Shown piece after piece: positions 1 to 10,079 of a stretch of DNA of 64,000 nt. The position numbers were made by a program, and so were the translations under genes. Each line of letters starts with the position of its first letter. Within the stretch, counting starts at the first letter, position 1. The notes under the pieces are model-generated. The model was given only the letters and a program-made list of their open reading frames with translations. It was not told where the DNA came from and ran no database searches. Origin of the DNA: Bacillus aquiflavi (lineage in GTDB: Bacteria; Bacillota; Bacilli; Bacillales; Cytobacillaceae); NCBI RefSeq assembly GCF_019915265.1, contig NZ_CP082780.1, positions 3,348,001 to 3,412,000 of the forward strand. Direction: 5' to 3'.

Positions 1-18
1 AGTGTGGGGGTAAAGTGA

Positions 19-1449
19 ATGGGTTTAGTAAAAAAGACAGATAAAGAACAAGGTAATCAATTCAAACTGCTTGCAAATCGGTGGTTTTTTATTTCTGGCA
101 TGATCATTATTATTGTCCTAATATTTGCGGGAATGAGTTATTATCAAACAACCCGATTCAATTCGAACGTCATGATTAATGGCATAAAAGTCGGCGGACT
201 GACGGCTGAAGAGGCAATAAATAAATTAAAAGCCTCAAAATTAAAAAACAGAGTCTTTATAGAAGAGCAACTCATCTTAGATGAAAAAGATACACCAATG
301 CCTTTTACGGATCAAGATAGATCTGAGGTTAAGAAATTATTGAAAAAACAACGGACGTTTTTCCCTTCCTCAAAAGTGAGAAATTATTCGTTGACACCTA
401 AAAAGGCGGATCAATTTCGAAGTCAAACGATGAAAAAGCAAGTTGAAGAAAAGCTGCTATCCATGAATGAGAGCTTAAAAGGACCACAAGATGCAGTGGT
501 AAAATGGGAACAGGACAAAATTGTCATCTCGGAAAGTATAAATGGGGAGCAGTATGATGTCGCCGCTTTATTAAAAGATTATCAAAAACAAATATATTCT
601 AGTGATATCCATCTAAAACCCGTATTTATTCAGCCAATCAAAGCAGACGATCCGATTATTAAAGAAAATACAAAAAAATTGGAGAATTTCATGCAACAAA
701 CACTTGAATATAAGGTGCAGGACAAAGTGCATCTTTTAAAAGCAAGTGAACTCATTAAAAGTGCCTCCATTTCAAAAGACGGGAAGGTAACAATTATCGA
801 AAGTGACATGAAGAACAAAATAGCTGAAATTAATGATTCACAATCAACATTAAATAAAGATTTTACATTTAAGACGCATTCAGGCAAGGTCATTTCAGTT
901 AAAGGACAAGGTTATGGGTGGGCAATAAATGTTGAGAAAGAAACGGCGATGATTCATGAAGCTTTTGAAAACGGAAAAGAATCGATTTCTGCTTCTAATA
1001 TTTACGGAAATGGTTGGAACAATGAAGGGGTCGGCTATGAAACGACAACGAATAATGGCATTGGTGATACGTATGCTGAAGTATCACTTGCGGAACAGCG
1101 TATTTGGATTTATAAAAATGGGGAACTGGTAGTCACAACGAATGTAGTGACCGGGAAACAGAGCACGAATGAAGGAACATCTCCTGGAGTTTGGTATATC
1201 CTATATAAACGAACACCATACACACTTAGGGGCAGTGCAGTAGGGAATCCTAATTACTCCGCTGACGTAAACTACTGGGCGCCATTTACAAACGACGGGC
1301 AAGGATTCCATGATGCCAGTTGGCGAACAAACTGGGCAAATGATGCCTATCTTTCGGATGGTTCGGCCGGATGCGTCAACACGCCCCCAAGTGAAATGAA
1401 AAGCGTGTATGATCATCTCAACACTTACGATCCGGTTGTTGTTTATTAA
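19..1449 (+). CDS. L,D-transpeptidase (YkuD domain), membrane anchored
   Basis: A 476-residue peptidoglycan cross-linking enzyme. One membrane segment near residues 22-42 (FFISGMIIIIVLIFAGMSYY) anchors it with the rest outside the cell. The middle (about 45-340) matches the peptidoglycan-binding region usually found before this catalytic domain. The C-terminal YkuD domain (about 350-476) starts near TYAEVSLAEQRIWIY and has the active-site pattern GFHDASW followed by SDGSAGCVN, with Cys as nucleophile. The family joins peptide stems by 3-3 links or attaches other polymers. The start is chosen because GGGGGT lies just upstream. It is followed by a terminator and faces mqo. No odd features were seen; the assignment is secure at family level, while the exact substrate is unknown. 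Confidence 0.9.
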   Translation: MGLVKKTDKEQGNQFKLLANRWFFISGMIIIIVLIFAGMSYYQTTRFNSNVMINGIKVGGLTAEEAINKLKASKLKNRVFIEEQLILDEKDTPMPFTDQDRSEVKKLLKKQRTFFPSSKVRNYSLTPKKADQFRSQTMKKQVEEKLLSMNESLKGPQDAVVKWEQDKIVISESINGEQYDVAALLKDYQKQIYSSDIHLKPVFIQPIKADDPIIKENTKKLENFMQQTLEYKVQDKVHLLKASELIKSASISKDGKVTIIESDMKNKIAEINDSQSTLNKDFTFKTHSGKVISVKGQGYGWAINVEKETAMIHEAFENGKESISASNIYGNGWNNEGVGYETTTNNGIGDTYAEVSLAEQRIWIYKNGELVVTTNVVTGKQSTNEGTSPGVWYILYKRTPYTLRGSAVGNPNYSADVNYWAPFTNDGQGFHDASWRTNWANDAYLSDGSAGCVNTPPSEMKSVYDHLNTYDPVVVY

Positions 1450-1460
1450 GGAATAAGAAG

Positions 1461-1508
1461 AAGGACGGCTCTCTTCCTCAGAGGAAGTGCAAGGCCCGTC
1501 CTTTTTCT
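1461..1508. terminator. Rho-independent terminator between ldt gene and mqo
   Basis: AGGACGG (1462-1468) pairs with CCGTCCT (1496-1502), followed by a T run. An inner CTTCCT/AGGAAG hairpin makes the structure long. It lies between two convergent genes and may serve both. Confidence 0.8.
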
Positions 1509-1528
1509 TAAATCAAAATTTAATTTAC

Positions 1529-3031
1529 CTATGATAGCTGTAATTGTAACTCTCTGCTTAGACCAAGTATCCGTGATGTTGAAGTATGAATCTCCTCGAA
1601 AAGCTCAGGATTTTCCATAAGTGATACGCCATAAGAAGGAATCATTTCCTTTATTTTTGGTTCCCACTCTTTCATATGTTGCGGGAAGCATTTTTCTAAT
1701 ACTTCAAGCATAACGTGAACAGCGGTTGAAGCACCTGGAGAAGCCCCAAGCAATGCAGCGATTGAGCCATCAGCAGCACTAACAACTTCTGTACCAAACT
1801 GAAGAGTGCCTTTGCCTGCATCCGTATCTTTGATGACTTGTACACGCTGTCCTGCTACCACTGTATCCCAATCCTCAATTTTGGCATTCGGAATAAATTC
1901 GCGTAATTCTTCCATGCGCTTTTCATTCGATAACATCACTTGCTGGATCAGGTATTTTGTCAATTTCATCTCTTTTACACCTGCTGCCAACATTGTGAGG
2001 ACATTATTTGGTTTTACAGAACTGATCAGATCAAGATTTGAACCCGTTTTTAAAAACTTTGGTGAGAAACCGGCAAACGGTCCAAACAACAAAGTTTTCT
2101 TATTGTCAATAAATCTTGTATCCAAATGAGGGACAGACATTGGAGGAGCACCTACCTTGGCTTTACCGTACACTTTTGCCTCGTGCTGTGCTATAACCTC
2201 CGGATTTTTACAGACCATGAATAGTCCGCTCACAGGGAAGCCCCCAATATGTTTTGATTCAGGAATACCCGTTTTTTGCAGTAAAGGTAAACTTCCGCCC
2301 CCAGCACCGATAAAAACGAATTTTGCAATATGGTATTGAATTTCTCCGCTTTTAATATCTTTTACTTTCACTTTCCAAGAACCTTCGCTTGTACGTTTGA
2401 TACTTTGTACACTATGTTTGTAGTGAACTTCAACATTTTTTCTCTTTAAGTGGTCAAACAACGCACGTGTTAAAGCACCAAAGTTGACATCCGTTCCAGA
2501 GTCAATTTTTGTTGCCGCTATCGGTTCGTTCGATGTACGCCCTTCCATAATAAGCGGAACCCATTCTTTCAATTTTCCAGGATCATCGGAAAATTCCATT
2601 CCTTGAAACAGGGGATTGTTTGATAATGCCTCAAAGCGTTTTTTCAAAAACGTTACATTCTTTTCCCCTTCTACTAAACTCATATGTGGTAAAGGCATAA
2701 TAAATTCTTGCGGGTTTTGAATTAGATTGTTGTTTACAAGATAAGACCAGAACTGTCTAGAAAGCTGAAACTGTTCATTCACTTTTACAGCTTTTCTAAT
2801 ATCTATGGATCCGTCAGATTTTTCGGGTGTATAGTTAAGCTCGCACAGTGCAGAATGGCCTGTACCCGCATTGTTCCATTCGTTAGAACTTTCTTCTCCT
2901 GGGCCCGCGAGTTTCTCAAACACTTTGATTTCCCATTCTGGTGCCAATTCTTTTAATAAGGATCCTAAAGTCGCACTCATAGTTCCTGCACCAATTAAGA
3001 TAACGTCTGTTTTAGTTTGTTTGACGCTCAT
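1529..3031 (-). CDS. mqo: Malate:quinone oxidoreductase
   Basis: A 500-residue FAD-dependent enzyme that oxidises malate to oxaloacetate and passes electrons to the quinone pool at the membrane face. The N terminus has the FAD-binding glycine motif ([15 protein letters not shown], about residues 11-25) and the family-typical [18 protein letters not shown] segment near residue 50. Length agrees with the Mqo family (about 490-500). ATG follows GGTAGAAAA. It stands alone: the next gene upstream is the LysR pseudogene, and a very AT-rich stretch of 170 bases lies between them. Assignment is confident. Confidence 0.95.
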   Translation of the reverse strand: MSVKQTKTDVILIGAGTMSATLGSLLKELAPEWEIKVFEKLAGPGEESSNEWNNAGTGHSALCELNYTPEKSDGSIDIRKAVKVNEQFQLSRQFWSYLVNNNLIQNPQEFIMPLPHMSLVEGEKNVTFLKKRFEALSNNPLFQGMEFSDDPGKLKEWVPLIMEGRTSNEPIAATKIDSGTDVNFGALTRALFDHLKRKNVEVHYKHSVQSIKRTSEGSWKVKVKDIKSGEIQYHIAKFVFIGAGGGSLPLLQKTGIPESKHIGGFPVSGLFMVCKNPEVIAQHEAKVYGKAKVGAPPMSVPHLDTRFIDNKKTLLFGPFAGFSPKFLKTGSNLDLISSVKPNNVLTMLAAGVKEMKLTKYLIQQVMLSNEKRMEELREFIPNAKIEDWDTVVAGQRVQVIKDTDAGKGTLQFGTEVVSAADGSIAALLGASPGASTAVHVMLEVLEKCFPQHMKEWEPKIKEMIPSYGVSLMENPELFEEIHTSTSRILGLSRELQLQLS

Positions 3032-3204
3032 TTTTCTACCTTCCTTATATCTTAAAATACTATGAACAAATGTTTTTACTACATCAATTAAATCCTTATA
3101 TATTATAACATATTTCCTATATATTATATCACAATTATTTATAGTTTAATATATAGATACTATTATAATAATTACCAATGAAAAATGTATTGCTATGTTT
3201 GTTA

Positions 3205-4077
3205 TCAAGGCGTTTGACCAAACTTATCGATCATAAAATCAATAAAATACCTGCTAGCAATTGGTAATTTTTTTTTATTTTTATACGCAATCCCGATCGT
3301 ACGGACAATGGGAGGAGTGATTTCCTTTGTTACAAGGCGATAGCTGACTTTATTAAGGATGAGCTGTGGCAAAATAGAAATTCCTAGATCATTTTCGACC
3401 ATGGACATAATTGTATAATCATCATGTACGCGATATTGAATATTTGGATGTAAATCATTCTCTTTAAAAATTTCCAATGGCTCACTTAATTCGCCTTCCT
3501 CTAAAAGGATAAAGGGTTCCTTTGAAATATCCTCCAAAGTGACGATCCTATGATCCGCAAGCGAATGATGAACAGGAAGCACTGCCAACATTTCATCTTC
3601 TTTTAAAGGAACGGTTTGCAATCCCCCCGCTGCTTTTGGATTTACGAAACCAAAATCTACACTTCCCTCTTTAATGTACTGCACGATACTTGTGTAATCA
3701 CCTTGCTGTAATTGAAAATGAACAGACGGATAAATTTGTTTAAAATCCTTCATTAAACTTGGCAGCCAATGACAAGAAACGCTAGAAAAAGTCCCTATTC
3801 GAATATTTCCGCTTTCAAGCCCGAGCATCTCCTTACTTTTCTCCATTAGTTCTCTCTATATGAATGATGAATATTTGTGATAAAGGGGAAAAAATTCCCT
3901 CCCATCAGGGGTTAGTGTGACCCCTTTGCGGGACCGAGAGATTAACATTGTAGAAAGTTCATCCTCTAAAGTTTGAATCATCTGGCTAACAGCCGATTGC
4001 GAATATCCCAATTCTTCCGCTGCTTTTGTAAAACTTCCTTTTTCAACGACCTTCATAAAGACTTCATAACGATTCAT
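3205..4077 (-). pseudogene. LysR-family regulator interrupted by one in-frame amber codon
   Basis: Reading from ATG 4077 (after GGGGGAGC), the product begins MNRYEVFMKVVEKGSFTKAA, a typical LysR winged-helix start, and continues to HKYSSFI. A TAG at 3858-3856 follows, then REL and MEKSKEMLG in the same frame through the ligand-binding domain to 3205. Both halves are in one frame, so a single CAG-to-TAG change (Gln in most relatives, by inference) explains the break. Without the stop the product is about 290 residues, the usual family length. It is divergent from azlCD, so it was probably their regulator. An alternative is tRNA-mediated readthrough, or reinitiation at ATG 3846 giving a DNA-binding-free effector domain. 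Confidence 0.85.
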
Positions 4078-4231
4078 TAAGCTCCCCCTTGCATTAGAAA
4101 TTCTAATATATAAATCATACATATTAATTTTATTAATGTAAATTTGTATGGTAATCTATATAAATAATTTCAAAATTCACAATGTTGATTAAAAAATCCC
4201 TTAGAAGGTGGCACCATTGGAGGAAGTATAG

Positions 4232-4945
4232 ATGAAAACTAACCGGAGAGCATGGAGAAGCGGGATAAAGGTCGGCATTCCAATTGGACTTGGTTATTTT
4301 GCGGTTTCCTTTACCTTTGGAATTATTGCAAAACAAGCAGGACTCAACCCGTTTGAAGCAGGTATTATGTCTGCGACGAACTTCACGTCAGCTGGCCAAT
4401 TTGCGGGACTTACGTTAATTGCCACTGTTGCAACAATATTGGAAATTACATTGACACAATTGATTATTAACTCCAGATATTTTCTGATGTCTTTTGCCTT
4501 ATCGCAAAAGATTGATCCAAACACGCCTTTTTTCCATCGACTTATTTTGGCGTTTGGAATAACGGATGAAGTTTTCGGGGTATCCGTGGCCGCTCCTGGG
4601 AAGTTGAACCCCTTTTATACTTATGGAGTGATGAGCGTGGCATTACCTGGATGGGTGCTTGGCACACTTTTGGGGATTATTTCTGGAAATGTCTTGCCAG
4701 AAAGATTGATGAGTGCTTTAAGTATTGCCTTGTACGGAATGTTGCTTGCCGTAATTATCCCTCCTGCCAAAGGAAATAAAATCTTGTCAGGATTGATTGT
4801 GATTTCGATGGGGCTAAGCCTTTTATTTGCCGTACTCCCATTCCTTCAGACCATTTCATCTGGAGTGAAAATCATCGTCTTAACGTTTCTTATCGCCGGC
4901 ATTGCAGCCTTTCTATTTCCCATAAAGGAGCATTCTCATGAATAA
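4232..4945 (+). CDS. azlC: AzlC-family branched-chain amino acid permease subunit
   Basis: A 237-residue polytopic membrane protein with the AzlC signature early on (GIPIGLGYFAVSFTFGII, then AGLNPFEAGIMSATNFTSAGQ). With AzlD it forms a two-part exporter for branched-chain amino acids or analogues such as 4-azaleucine. ATG follows GGAGGAAGTATAG. Its last codons overlap azlD by 8 bases, so the two are translationally coupled. The divergent LysR gene upstream is probably the regulator, as is common for azlCD pairs. Family call is secure; the transported compound is inferred. Confidence 0.9.
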   Translation: MKTNRRAWRSGIKVGIPIGLGYFAVSFTFGIIAKQAGLNPFEAGIMSATNFTSAGQFAGLTLIATVATILEITLTQLIINSRYFLMSFALSQKIDPNTPFFHRLILAFGITDEVFGVSVAAPGKLNPFYTYGVMSVALPGWVLGTLLGIISGNVLPERLMSALSIALYGMLLAVIIPPAKGNKILSGLIVISMGLSLLFAVLPFLQTISSGVKIIVLTFLIAGIAAFLFPIKEHSHE

Positions 4946-5240
4946 TGTGTATGTCTATATATTAGTGATGGCAGGTGTAACCTATCTCATCAGAGTGCTG
5001 CCGCTCACCCTTGTCCGTAAAGAAATTACAAATATCTATATTAAATCATTTCTATACTACGTCCCATACGTAACGTTAGCGGTCATGATTTTCCCAGCTA
5101 TATTAGAAGCAACGGCTACACCTTGGTCCGCATTAGTTGGCTTTGCGGTAGCTATTCTTTTTGCCTATCGCGGGGCCAGCTTGATAACCGTTTCGCTTTT
5201 GGCTTGTTTAGCTGTTTTTGTGGTAGAGTTGGTTTTGTAG
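4938..5240 (+). CDS. azlD: AzlD-family transport subunit
   Basis: A 100-residue hydrophobic protein with about four membrane segments and the AzlD pattern MAGVTYLIRVLPLTL near the N terminus. It is the small partner of AzlC, encoded immediately after it with an 8-base overlap. Length matches the family (about 100-110). A terminator follows about 70 bases downstream. Confidence 0.88.
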   Translation: MNNVYVYILVMAGVTYLIRVLPLTLVRKEITNIYIKSFLYYVPYVTLAVMIFPAILEATATPWSALVGFAVAILFAYRGASLITVSLLACLAVFVVELVL

Positions 5241-5310
5241 TACGTGAAGTTTTTTTAGGGGTTATCGTTATTTTTCCGTGTTATTTCTATCAACAAAACC
5301 ATGATAAAGA

Positions 5311-5353
5311 AAAGCCCGTAACTCTATCCAACTTAGAATTTCGGGCTATTTTT
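5311..5353 (+). terminator. Terminator after azlCD
   Basis: AGCCCG (5313-5318) pairs with CGGGCT (5342-5347); flanking TCTA/TTAGA may extend the stem. The sequence ATTTTT follows on the + strand. Confidence 0.7.
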
Positions 5354-5387
5354 CAGTATAAATATTAACGGCCGAGTATTATATTAA

Positions 5388-5525
5388 ATCTTGCATCAAC
5401 CTAAAGCTGTAACAACTGTCCTCATGTCGTACACGCATTGAACTCCAAAAGAGCATTTTCAATCATGGCATTACACATACAATAATTGCAACATTCAAAG
5501 AGGAAGTGTTTATAAAACCAAACAG
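5388..5525 (+). pseudogene. Decayed fragment of a second ahpF
   Basis: This stretch aligns by eye with 7940-8072 inside the intact ahpF, in the same orientation. Shared blocks include AGCTGTAACAACTGTCCT, GCATTGAACT and GGCATTACACATAC, which encode the thioredoxin-fold CNNC region. The copy has many substitutions and small indels and no open frame, so it is a relic. Its presence 2.5 kb before the intact gene points to an old duplication or replacement of the ahp locus. Confidence 0.85.
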
Positions 5526-5577
5526 TAGGATTGATCATCAAATTTATAAGTGCGATTTGAAATTTTAATCGTAAATA

Positions 5578-6078
5578 TTAAGAAGTCCTTTTCTTAAAAA
5601 GAAATTTGTATGAAAAACACACTAATATTAATACTAGACCTAAAAATGCAGTGAAAAACGGATAGCCTAAAACAGGATATCCTAACCAACCATCCGTGTA
5701 ATATCCTGCTCCTCCATAAATAGGCGGAACAAGTTTTGTCTGTAACTTATTTTTGTTTTTATAAGTGAAACTATCTTTCGTTACAGTCCCATCTTCTTGG
5801 ATCGTAAATGACAAAAACTTAAGTTTTTCAACTAGAACATGCCCTTCAAGGTCTCCATTGGGGAGCTTCTTCACTTTAGCTCCGTTCTTTTGTAGAACAA
5901 TGACGAAAGATTGCTTACTAGTTTCTTTATTTTCAACAATCCAATCAGAAACATAATACTCATATTTATATAAACCTTCAAATCCAAGTTCTATTCTTAC
6001 AGGATAATTTCTCAGCACATGTTTCGTTTCACCATTAATTAAAATATAAACATCTGCTATATTTACAACAGTATCCAA
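5578..6078 (-). CDS. Hypothetical protein with C-terminal membrane segment, possibly 5' truncated
   Basis: A 166-residue frame from a TTG. I do not recognise it. A hydrophobic stretch near residues 137-158 (FFTAFLGLVLILVCFSYKFLF) followed by KKRTS suggests a C-terminal anchor with the domain outside. The coding frame continues without a stop for about 85 bases upstream of the TTG (to a TAG near 6172) but holds no ATG, although GGGAG and an out-of-frame ATG lie there. A lost start or a small frameshift is therefore possible. It stands between the ahpF relic and another unknown gene. Confidence 0.5.
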   Translation of the reverse strand: MDTVVNIADVYILINGETKHVLRNYPVRIELGFEGLYKYEYYVSDWIVENKETSKQSFVIVLQKNGAKVKKLPNGDLEGHVLVEKLKFLSFTIQEDGTVTKDSFTYKNKNKLQTKLVPPIYGGAGYYTDGWLGYPVLGYPFFTAFLGLVLILVCFSYKFLFKKRTS

Positions 6079-6346
6079 TGAGTCTTTGTATGGTTCATCA
6101 TCCTTTAATTTAAGATAAACATTTATTTTGGTATTAGCAAACTGATAACGATCATCATATATTGCTAATTCTCCCTATTTCATTTATTAATGGGGATATT
6201 TCTAAAAATCATTCTCACGTGAAACATTTATTATATCGCGATTGAAATCTTACGTTACCGTTTAAACGAATCTATAAAGCAAAGCTTAAATATTTCCATT
6301 AAAGAAATTTCCCTCTTAACTTAATGAATATCAACATCCAGTTTGA

Positions 6347-6679
6347 TTATTCACGGAGGTCAATTTTCCATAAAAACGCTTTTGAAATTTTTTGTGCAAT
6401 ATTTAATATTTCAGCCTTTAATATGGCATTAATGTTCTCTGGTATGTCAATCTCAATTAAATTTATCTCTACAAATTCAGTTGGAGAATCATACGCATAA
6501 TGACCCTGTTCATTAGCTTTAATTCCTCTCATGATGATTCTGTTGCCACTTAATTCTTTAGTAAACACTAATGTGCTTAGTTTAGAACAATTCAGTTTAA
6601 ACATTAAGAATTCTTCAATAACATCCGTTTTTATAGTTGAAGCAAATTTATCTGAATGAATACTGATGTAATCATACAT
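6347..6679 (-). CDS. Hypothetical protein, about 110 residues
   Basis: Not recognised. The start at 6679 is chosen because GAGGGGGAATTAT precedes ATG, giving MYDYISIHSDKFAST; the frame is open for 15 further codons upstream. It is soluble and mixed alpha/beta in appearance, with no membrane segments. The long first half could be a small immunity-like or orphan protein, but there is no toxin next to it. It is divergent from ahpC. Confidence 0.55.
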   Translation of the reverse strand: MYDYISIHSDKFASTIKTDVIEEFLMFKLNCSKLSTLVFTKELSGNRIIMRGIKANEQGHYAYDSPTEFVEINLIEIDIPENINAILKAEILNIAQKISKAFLWKIDLRE

Positions 6680-6869
6680 ATAATTCCCCCTCGTACGATG
6701 ATTTATTGGGTATTCAACAATCAATCTATTTATTCCTCTAGGCTTTTACCTTTTTAAGCTAAACTGCTTCATTACTATTAAGTACAATTCTTCCTCATTT
6801 ATATTTTTCTAGTTTTTTACATAATTTAAAAAATATTTTATGATTCAAATCAATTTCAAAGGTATTTTT

Positions 6870-6965
6870 TTATAATAACTATTATTTATTTAAAATAATT
6901 CTAATTTAATATTGACAAATAATAAATCCTATATGATAATTATTATTGAATTAGAATTATTATAA
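6870..6965 (+). promoter_or_regulatory. ahpC promoter with PerR-type operator
   Basis: A sigma-A-like promoter is present: TTGACA (6912-6917), a 17-base spacer and GATAAT (6935-6940). A Per-box-like palindrome TTAGAATTATTATAA (6951-6965) covers the expected transcription start and differs from the consensus TTATAATNATTATAA at one base. A second, weaker site TTATAATAACTATTA (6870-6884) lies upstream. Peroxide-responsive repression by PerR is the expected control of ahpCF in Bacillaceae. Confidence 0.75.
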
Positions 6966-6998
6966 TTTATTAAAAAAACATGTAGGAGGAAATAAATT

Positions 6999-7562
6999 AT
7001 GTCTTTAATTGGAACAGAAGTAAAACCATTCAAAGCAACTGCTTATCAAAATGGGGAATTTATTGAGGTTACTGAAGAAAACTTAAAAGGGAAATGGAGT
7101 GTAGTTTGCTTTTATCCAGCAGATTTTACATTCGTGTGTCCAACTGAGCTAGAAGATCTACAAGATCATTACGAAGCCTTAAAAGAACTTGAGGTTGAAG
7201 TGTACTCCGTTTCAACAGATACTCATTTTACACATAAAGCTTGGCATGATTCATCAGAAACAATCGGCAAAATTACTTATCCGATGATCGGTGATCCTTC
7301 ACATACAATTTCTCGGAACTTTGACGTTCTAGTTGAGGAAGAGGGTCATGCCGACCGCGGTACTTTTATAATCGATCCCGACGGTATCATTCAAGCTGTT
7401 GAAATTAATGCAGATGGCATTGGGCGTGACGCCAGCACTCTTATTAACAAGATTAAAGCAGCACAATACGTTCGAAACCATCCGGGTGAAGTTTGCCCAG
7501 CAAAATGGAAAGAAGGTTCTGAAACACTAAAACCAAGCCTTGACCTAGTAGGAAAAATTTAA
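6999..7562 (+). CDS. ahpC: Alkyl hydroperoxide reductase peroxidase subunit
   Basis: A 187-residue 2-Cys peroxiredoxin. The peroxidatic Cys lies in [13 protein letters not shown] (about residue 47) and the resolving Cys in GEVCPAKW near residue 166. It reduces H2O2 and organic peroxides in the cytoplasm and is re-reduced by AhpF, encoded 16 bases downstream. ATG follows AGGAGG at ideal spacing. The gene is intact and family length. Confidence 0.97.
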   Translation: MSLIGTEVKPFKATAYQNGEFIEVTEENLKGKWSVVCFYPADFTFVCPTELEDLQDHYEALKELEVEVYSVSTDTHFTHKAWHDSSETIGKITYPMIGDPSHTISRNFDVLVEEEGHADRGTFIIDPDGIIQAVEINADGIGRDASTLINKIKAAQYVRNHPGEVCPAKWKEGSETLKPSLDLVGKI

Positions 7563-7578
7563 GGGGTGACAACATATT

Positions 7579-9105
7579 ATGCTAAATGCAGAGATAAAAG
7601 CACAATTAAATCAATATCTTCAACTGATGGAAGATGATGTACTGATCAAAGTTAGTGCAGGATCCGATGAGATATCTAAAAACATGTTAGAGCTTTTGGA
7701 TGAAATAACAACAATGTCATCGAAAATTACTGTAGAACACACTGAGCTGCCAAGAACACCAAGCTTTAGTGTAAATCGGGTAGGGGAAGACACCGGAATC
7801 ACTTTCGCCGGTGTCCCTTTAGGGCATGAGTTTACTTCATTCGTATTAGCTCTGTTACAAGTTAGCGGAAGAGCCCCAAAAGTCGATCAAAACGTAATTG
7901 ATCAAATTAAAAGCATTAGCGGTACGTATCATTTTGAGTCTTATATTAGCCTAAGCTGTAACAACTGTCCTGATGTTGTGCAAGCATTGAACTTAATGAG
8001 CATCTTCAATCCTGGCATTACACATACGATGATTGATGGTGCGGCATTTAAAGAAGAAGTAGAAAACAAAAACATTATGGCAGTACCAGCAGTTTACCTA
8101 AATGGAGAATTCTTTAACAGCGGACGTATGACACTTGAAGAGATTCTTGCCAAAATGGGAAATGCTCCGGACGCAGCAGAGCTTGCGAATAAAGACCCAT
8201 ACGATGTTCTTGTTGTTGGGGGCGGTCCAGCCGGTGCAAGTGCAGCGATCTACGCAGCACGCAAAGGCATTCGTACCGGCATTGTTGCTGAACGTTTTGG
8301 CGGTCAAATCATGGACACAATGGGTATCGAGAACTTCATTAGTGTTAAGTATACCGAAGGTCGCAAGCTTGCAGCCAGTCTTGAAGAACATGTGAAAGAG
8401 TATGAAATTGATGTGATGAATTTACAGCGCGCGAAACGTTTAGATAAGAAAGACTTCATTGAAATTGAACTAGAAAACGGTGCAGTTTTAAAGAGTAAGA
8501 CTGTCATTCTATCAACAGGTGCTCGTTGGCGCAATGTTGGTGTACCAGGCGAAACAGAATTCAAAAACAAAGGTGTAGCATACTGCCCTCATTGTGATGG
8601 TCCATTATTTGCAGGCAAGCATGTAGCGGTTATTGGCGGCGGGAATTCTGGCATTGAAGCAGCGATTGATCTTGCAGGCATTGTAAAACATGTAACAGTT
8701 CTTGAGTATAATCAAGAGTTAAAAGCTGATGCTGTATTACAAGAACGGCTTTACAGCTTGCCAAATGTAACTGTTCTAAAGAACGTTGAAACAAAGGAAA
8801 TTACCGGCACCGACAAGGTAAACGGCATTACCTACATTGAACGTGATACAGAAGCAGTCAAACAGATTGAATTGCAGGGAGTATTTGTTCAGATTGGCCT
8901 AGTACCAAATACCGATTGGTTAGGTGACACGATTGAACGTAATAAAGTCGGTGAAATCGTGGTCGATAATCGTAGTGCTACGAGCATACCTGGAGTGTTT
9001 GCAGCAGGAGACTGTACGAATAGTCCATACAAGCAGATTATTATTTCGATGGGATCAGGTGCGAATGCGGCTTTAGGTGCAGTCGACTACCTCATCCGAA
9101 ATTAA
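7579..9105 (+). CDS. ahpF: Alkyl hydroperoxide reductase flavoprotein subunit
   Basis: A 508-residue NADH-dependent disulfide reductase for AhpC. The N-terminal double thioredoxin fold (1-195) carries the CNNC redox pair near residue 129. The thioredoxin-reductase-like part has an FAD motif VVGGGPAGASAAIYAA (about 213), an NAD(P)H motif AVIGGGNSGIEAAIDLA (about 350) and the second redox pair in CPHCDGPLF near 336. It forms an operon with ahpC and ends in a strong terminator. The region encoding CNNC is the part also found as a relic at 5388-5525. Confidence 0.97.
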   Translation: MLNAEIKAQLNQYLQLMEDDVLIKVSAGSDEISKNMLELLDEITTMSSKITVEHTELPRTPSFSVNRVGEDTGITFAGVPLGHEFTSFVLALLQVSGRAPKVDQNVIDQIKSISGTYHFESYISLSCNNCPDVVQALNLMSIFNPGITHTMIDGAAFKEEVENKNIMAVPAVYLNGEFFNSGRMTLEEILAKMGNAPDAAELANKDPYDVLVVGGGPAGASAAIYAARKGIRTGIVAERFGGQIMDTMGIENFISVKYTEGRKLAASLEEHVKEYEIDVMNLQRAKRLDKKDFIEIELENGAVLKSKTVILSTGARWRNVGVPGETEFKNKGVAYCPHCDGPLFAGKHVAVIGGGNSGIEAAIDLAGIVKHVTVLEYNQELKADAVLQERLYSLPNVTVLKNVETKEITGTDKVNGITYIERDTEAVKQIELQGVFVQIGLVPNTDWLGDTIERNKVGEIVVDNRSATSIPGVFAAGDCTNSPYKQIIISMGSGANAALGAVDYLIRN

Positions 9106-9177
9106 TTTAGCGAATCATCGGTGTAGATCTTCCCGTACGATTGATAAACTAGTGTCCCACAAACCGATTAATTTTGT

Positions 9178-9222
9178 GAAAGTCGCTTCACTATCTGGCT
9201 GATAGTAAAGCGACTTTCTTTT
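9178..9222 (+). terminator. Terminator of ahpCF
   Basis: A long near-perfect stem, AAAGTCGCTTCACTATC (9179-9195) against GATAGTAAAGCGACTTT (9201-9217), followed by CTTTT. Confidence 0.9.
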
Positions 9223-10079
9223 CAAGGAGTTTGTCTTATTCTGTAATGATGTAGTCCTGGTTTAGTTAGAATTTAACTGCTAAAAAAGCTTACTAGCCTC
9301 TAAATCAGCAGCTTCCTTGCTTTTTCATGAGCGACTGATGTCTTGATTAGTCGTTCCGAGTACTTACTTGTTCATAGATAAACTGGAAAAAACGTTGGGT
9401 ATAGTGCTGATGTGATCCTACAGATTAAAAAATAAGAAAAAACTTCTTTATAGTTTTGGCACCGATAAAAACTTTCCCGAAACAGCAAGCGCTTATCGCA
9501 TTAAGCTAATATTACAAAAAACGTGGACAAAATTATCGTGGCTTGCATCGAATTTACTTTGATAAATGGTATGAATGGGTGGTGCGTTCCGGTTAGGGAC
9601 CAGTAATTTCTCTATACTTTGATAGACAGCATGTCGTAGCTCAGGTGTATTTCCATCTAATCTATTCTGAGATAACTTTATTGAATTTTTTATAGTCTTT
9701 AACAAATTTACAACCTGTTTAAGTAAACTACGCTTAAAATATCAATAACACTCTCTCTTCAGTCACCCTTTCGCCCAATTATTATCTCGGTTTTTAAAAT
9801 TTTTCTTAAAAATTTATAGTGAGAAGCGAAAAAGCACTTACACATTAGCCTTCATTTTAGGGGTGCATGTAGAAGCAAAAGCTATACAATAAATTGCTAT
9901 ATGATGATTCACACTTGAAAGGGCAAAATTTTTTCCTTTTAGTCTCTATAAAAACATTGGTATCATAACATTTTTATCTTGATTATTTTATTTTAATTTG
10001 TTAAAAGAAACGAAAGCGCAAAAAATTTGACCTCTATTCTGTAACAGCTCACAGGATTATTTTTTTCATTCTCTAAATT
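9223..10079. other. Gene-poor stretch, no supported gene
   Basis: Stops are frequent in all frames. A 70-codon frame at 9493-9705 (minus) lacks a ribosome binding site and is not recognised. I see no tRNA, terminator or clear repeat here. It probably consists of decayed accessory DNA between the ahp genes and the toxin/immunity graveyard. Confidence 0.5.

Noticed and set aside
9493-9705. 70-residue minus frame after ahpF
   Set aside because: No ribosome binding site, no recognisable family, surrounded by degenerate DNA.
9958-9967. GTATCATAA as the second rlmH-type attachment site
   Set aside because: Only nine bases match the rlmH end and nothing around it looks like an island boundary; chance is likely.
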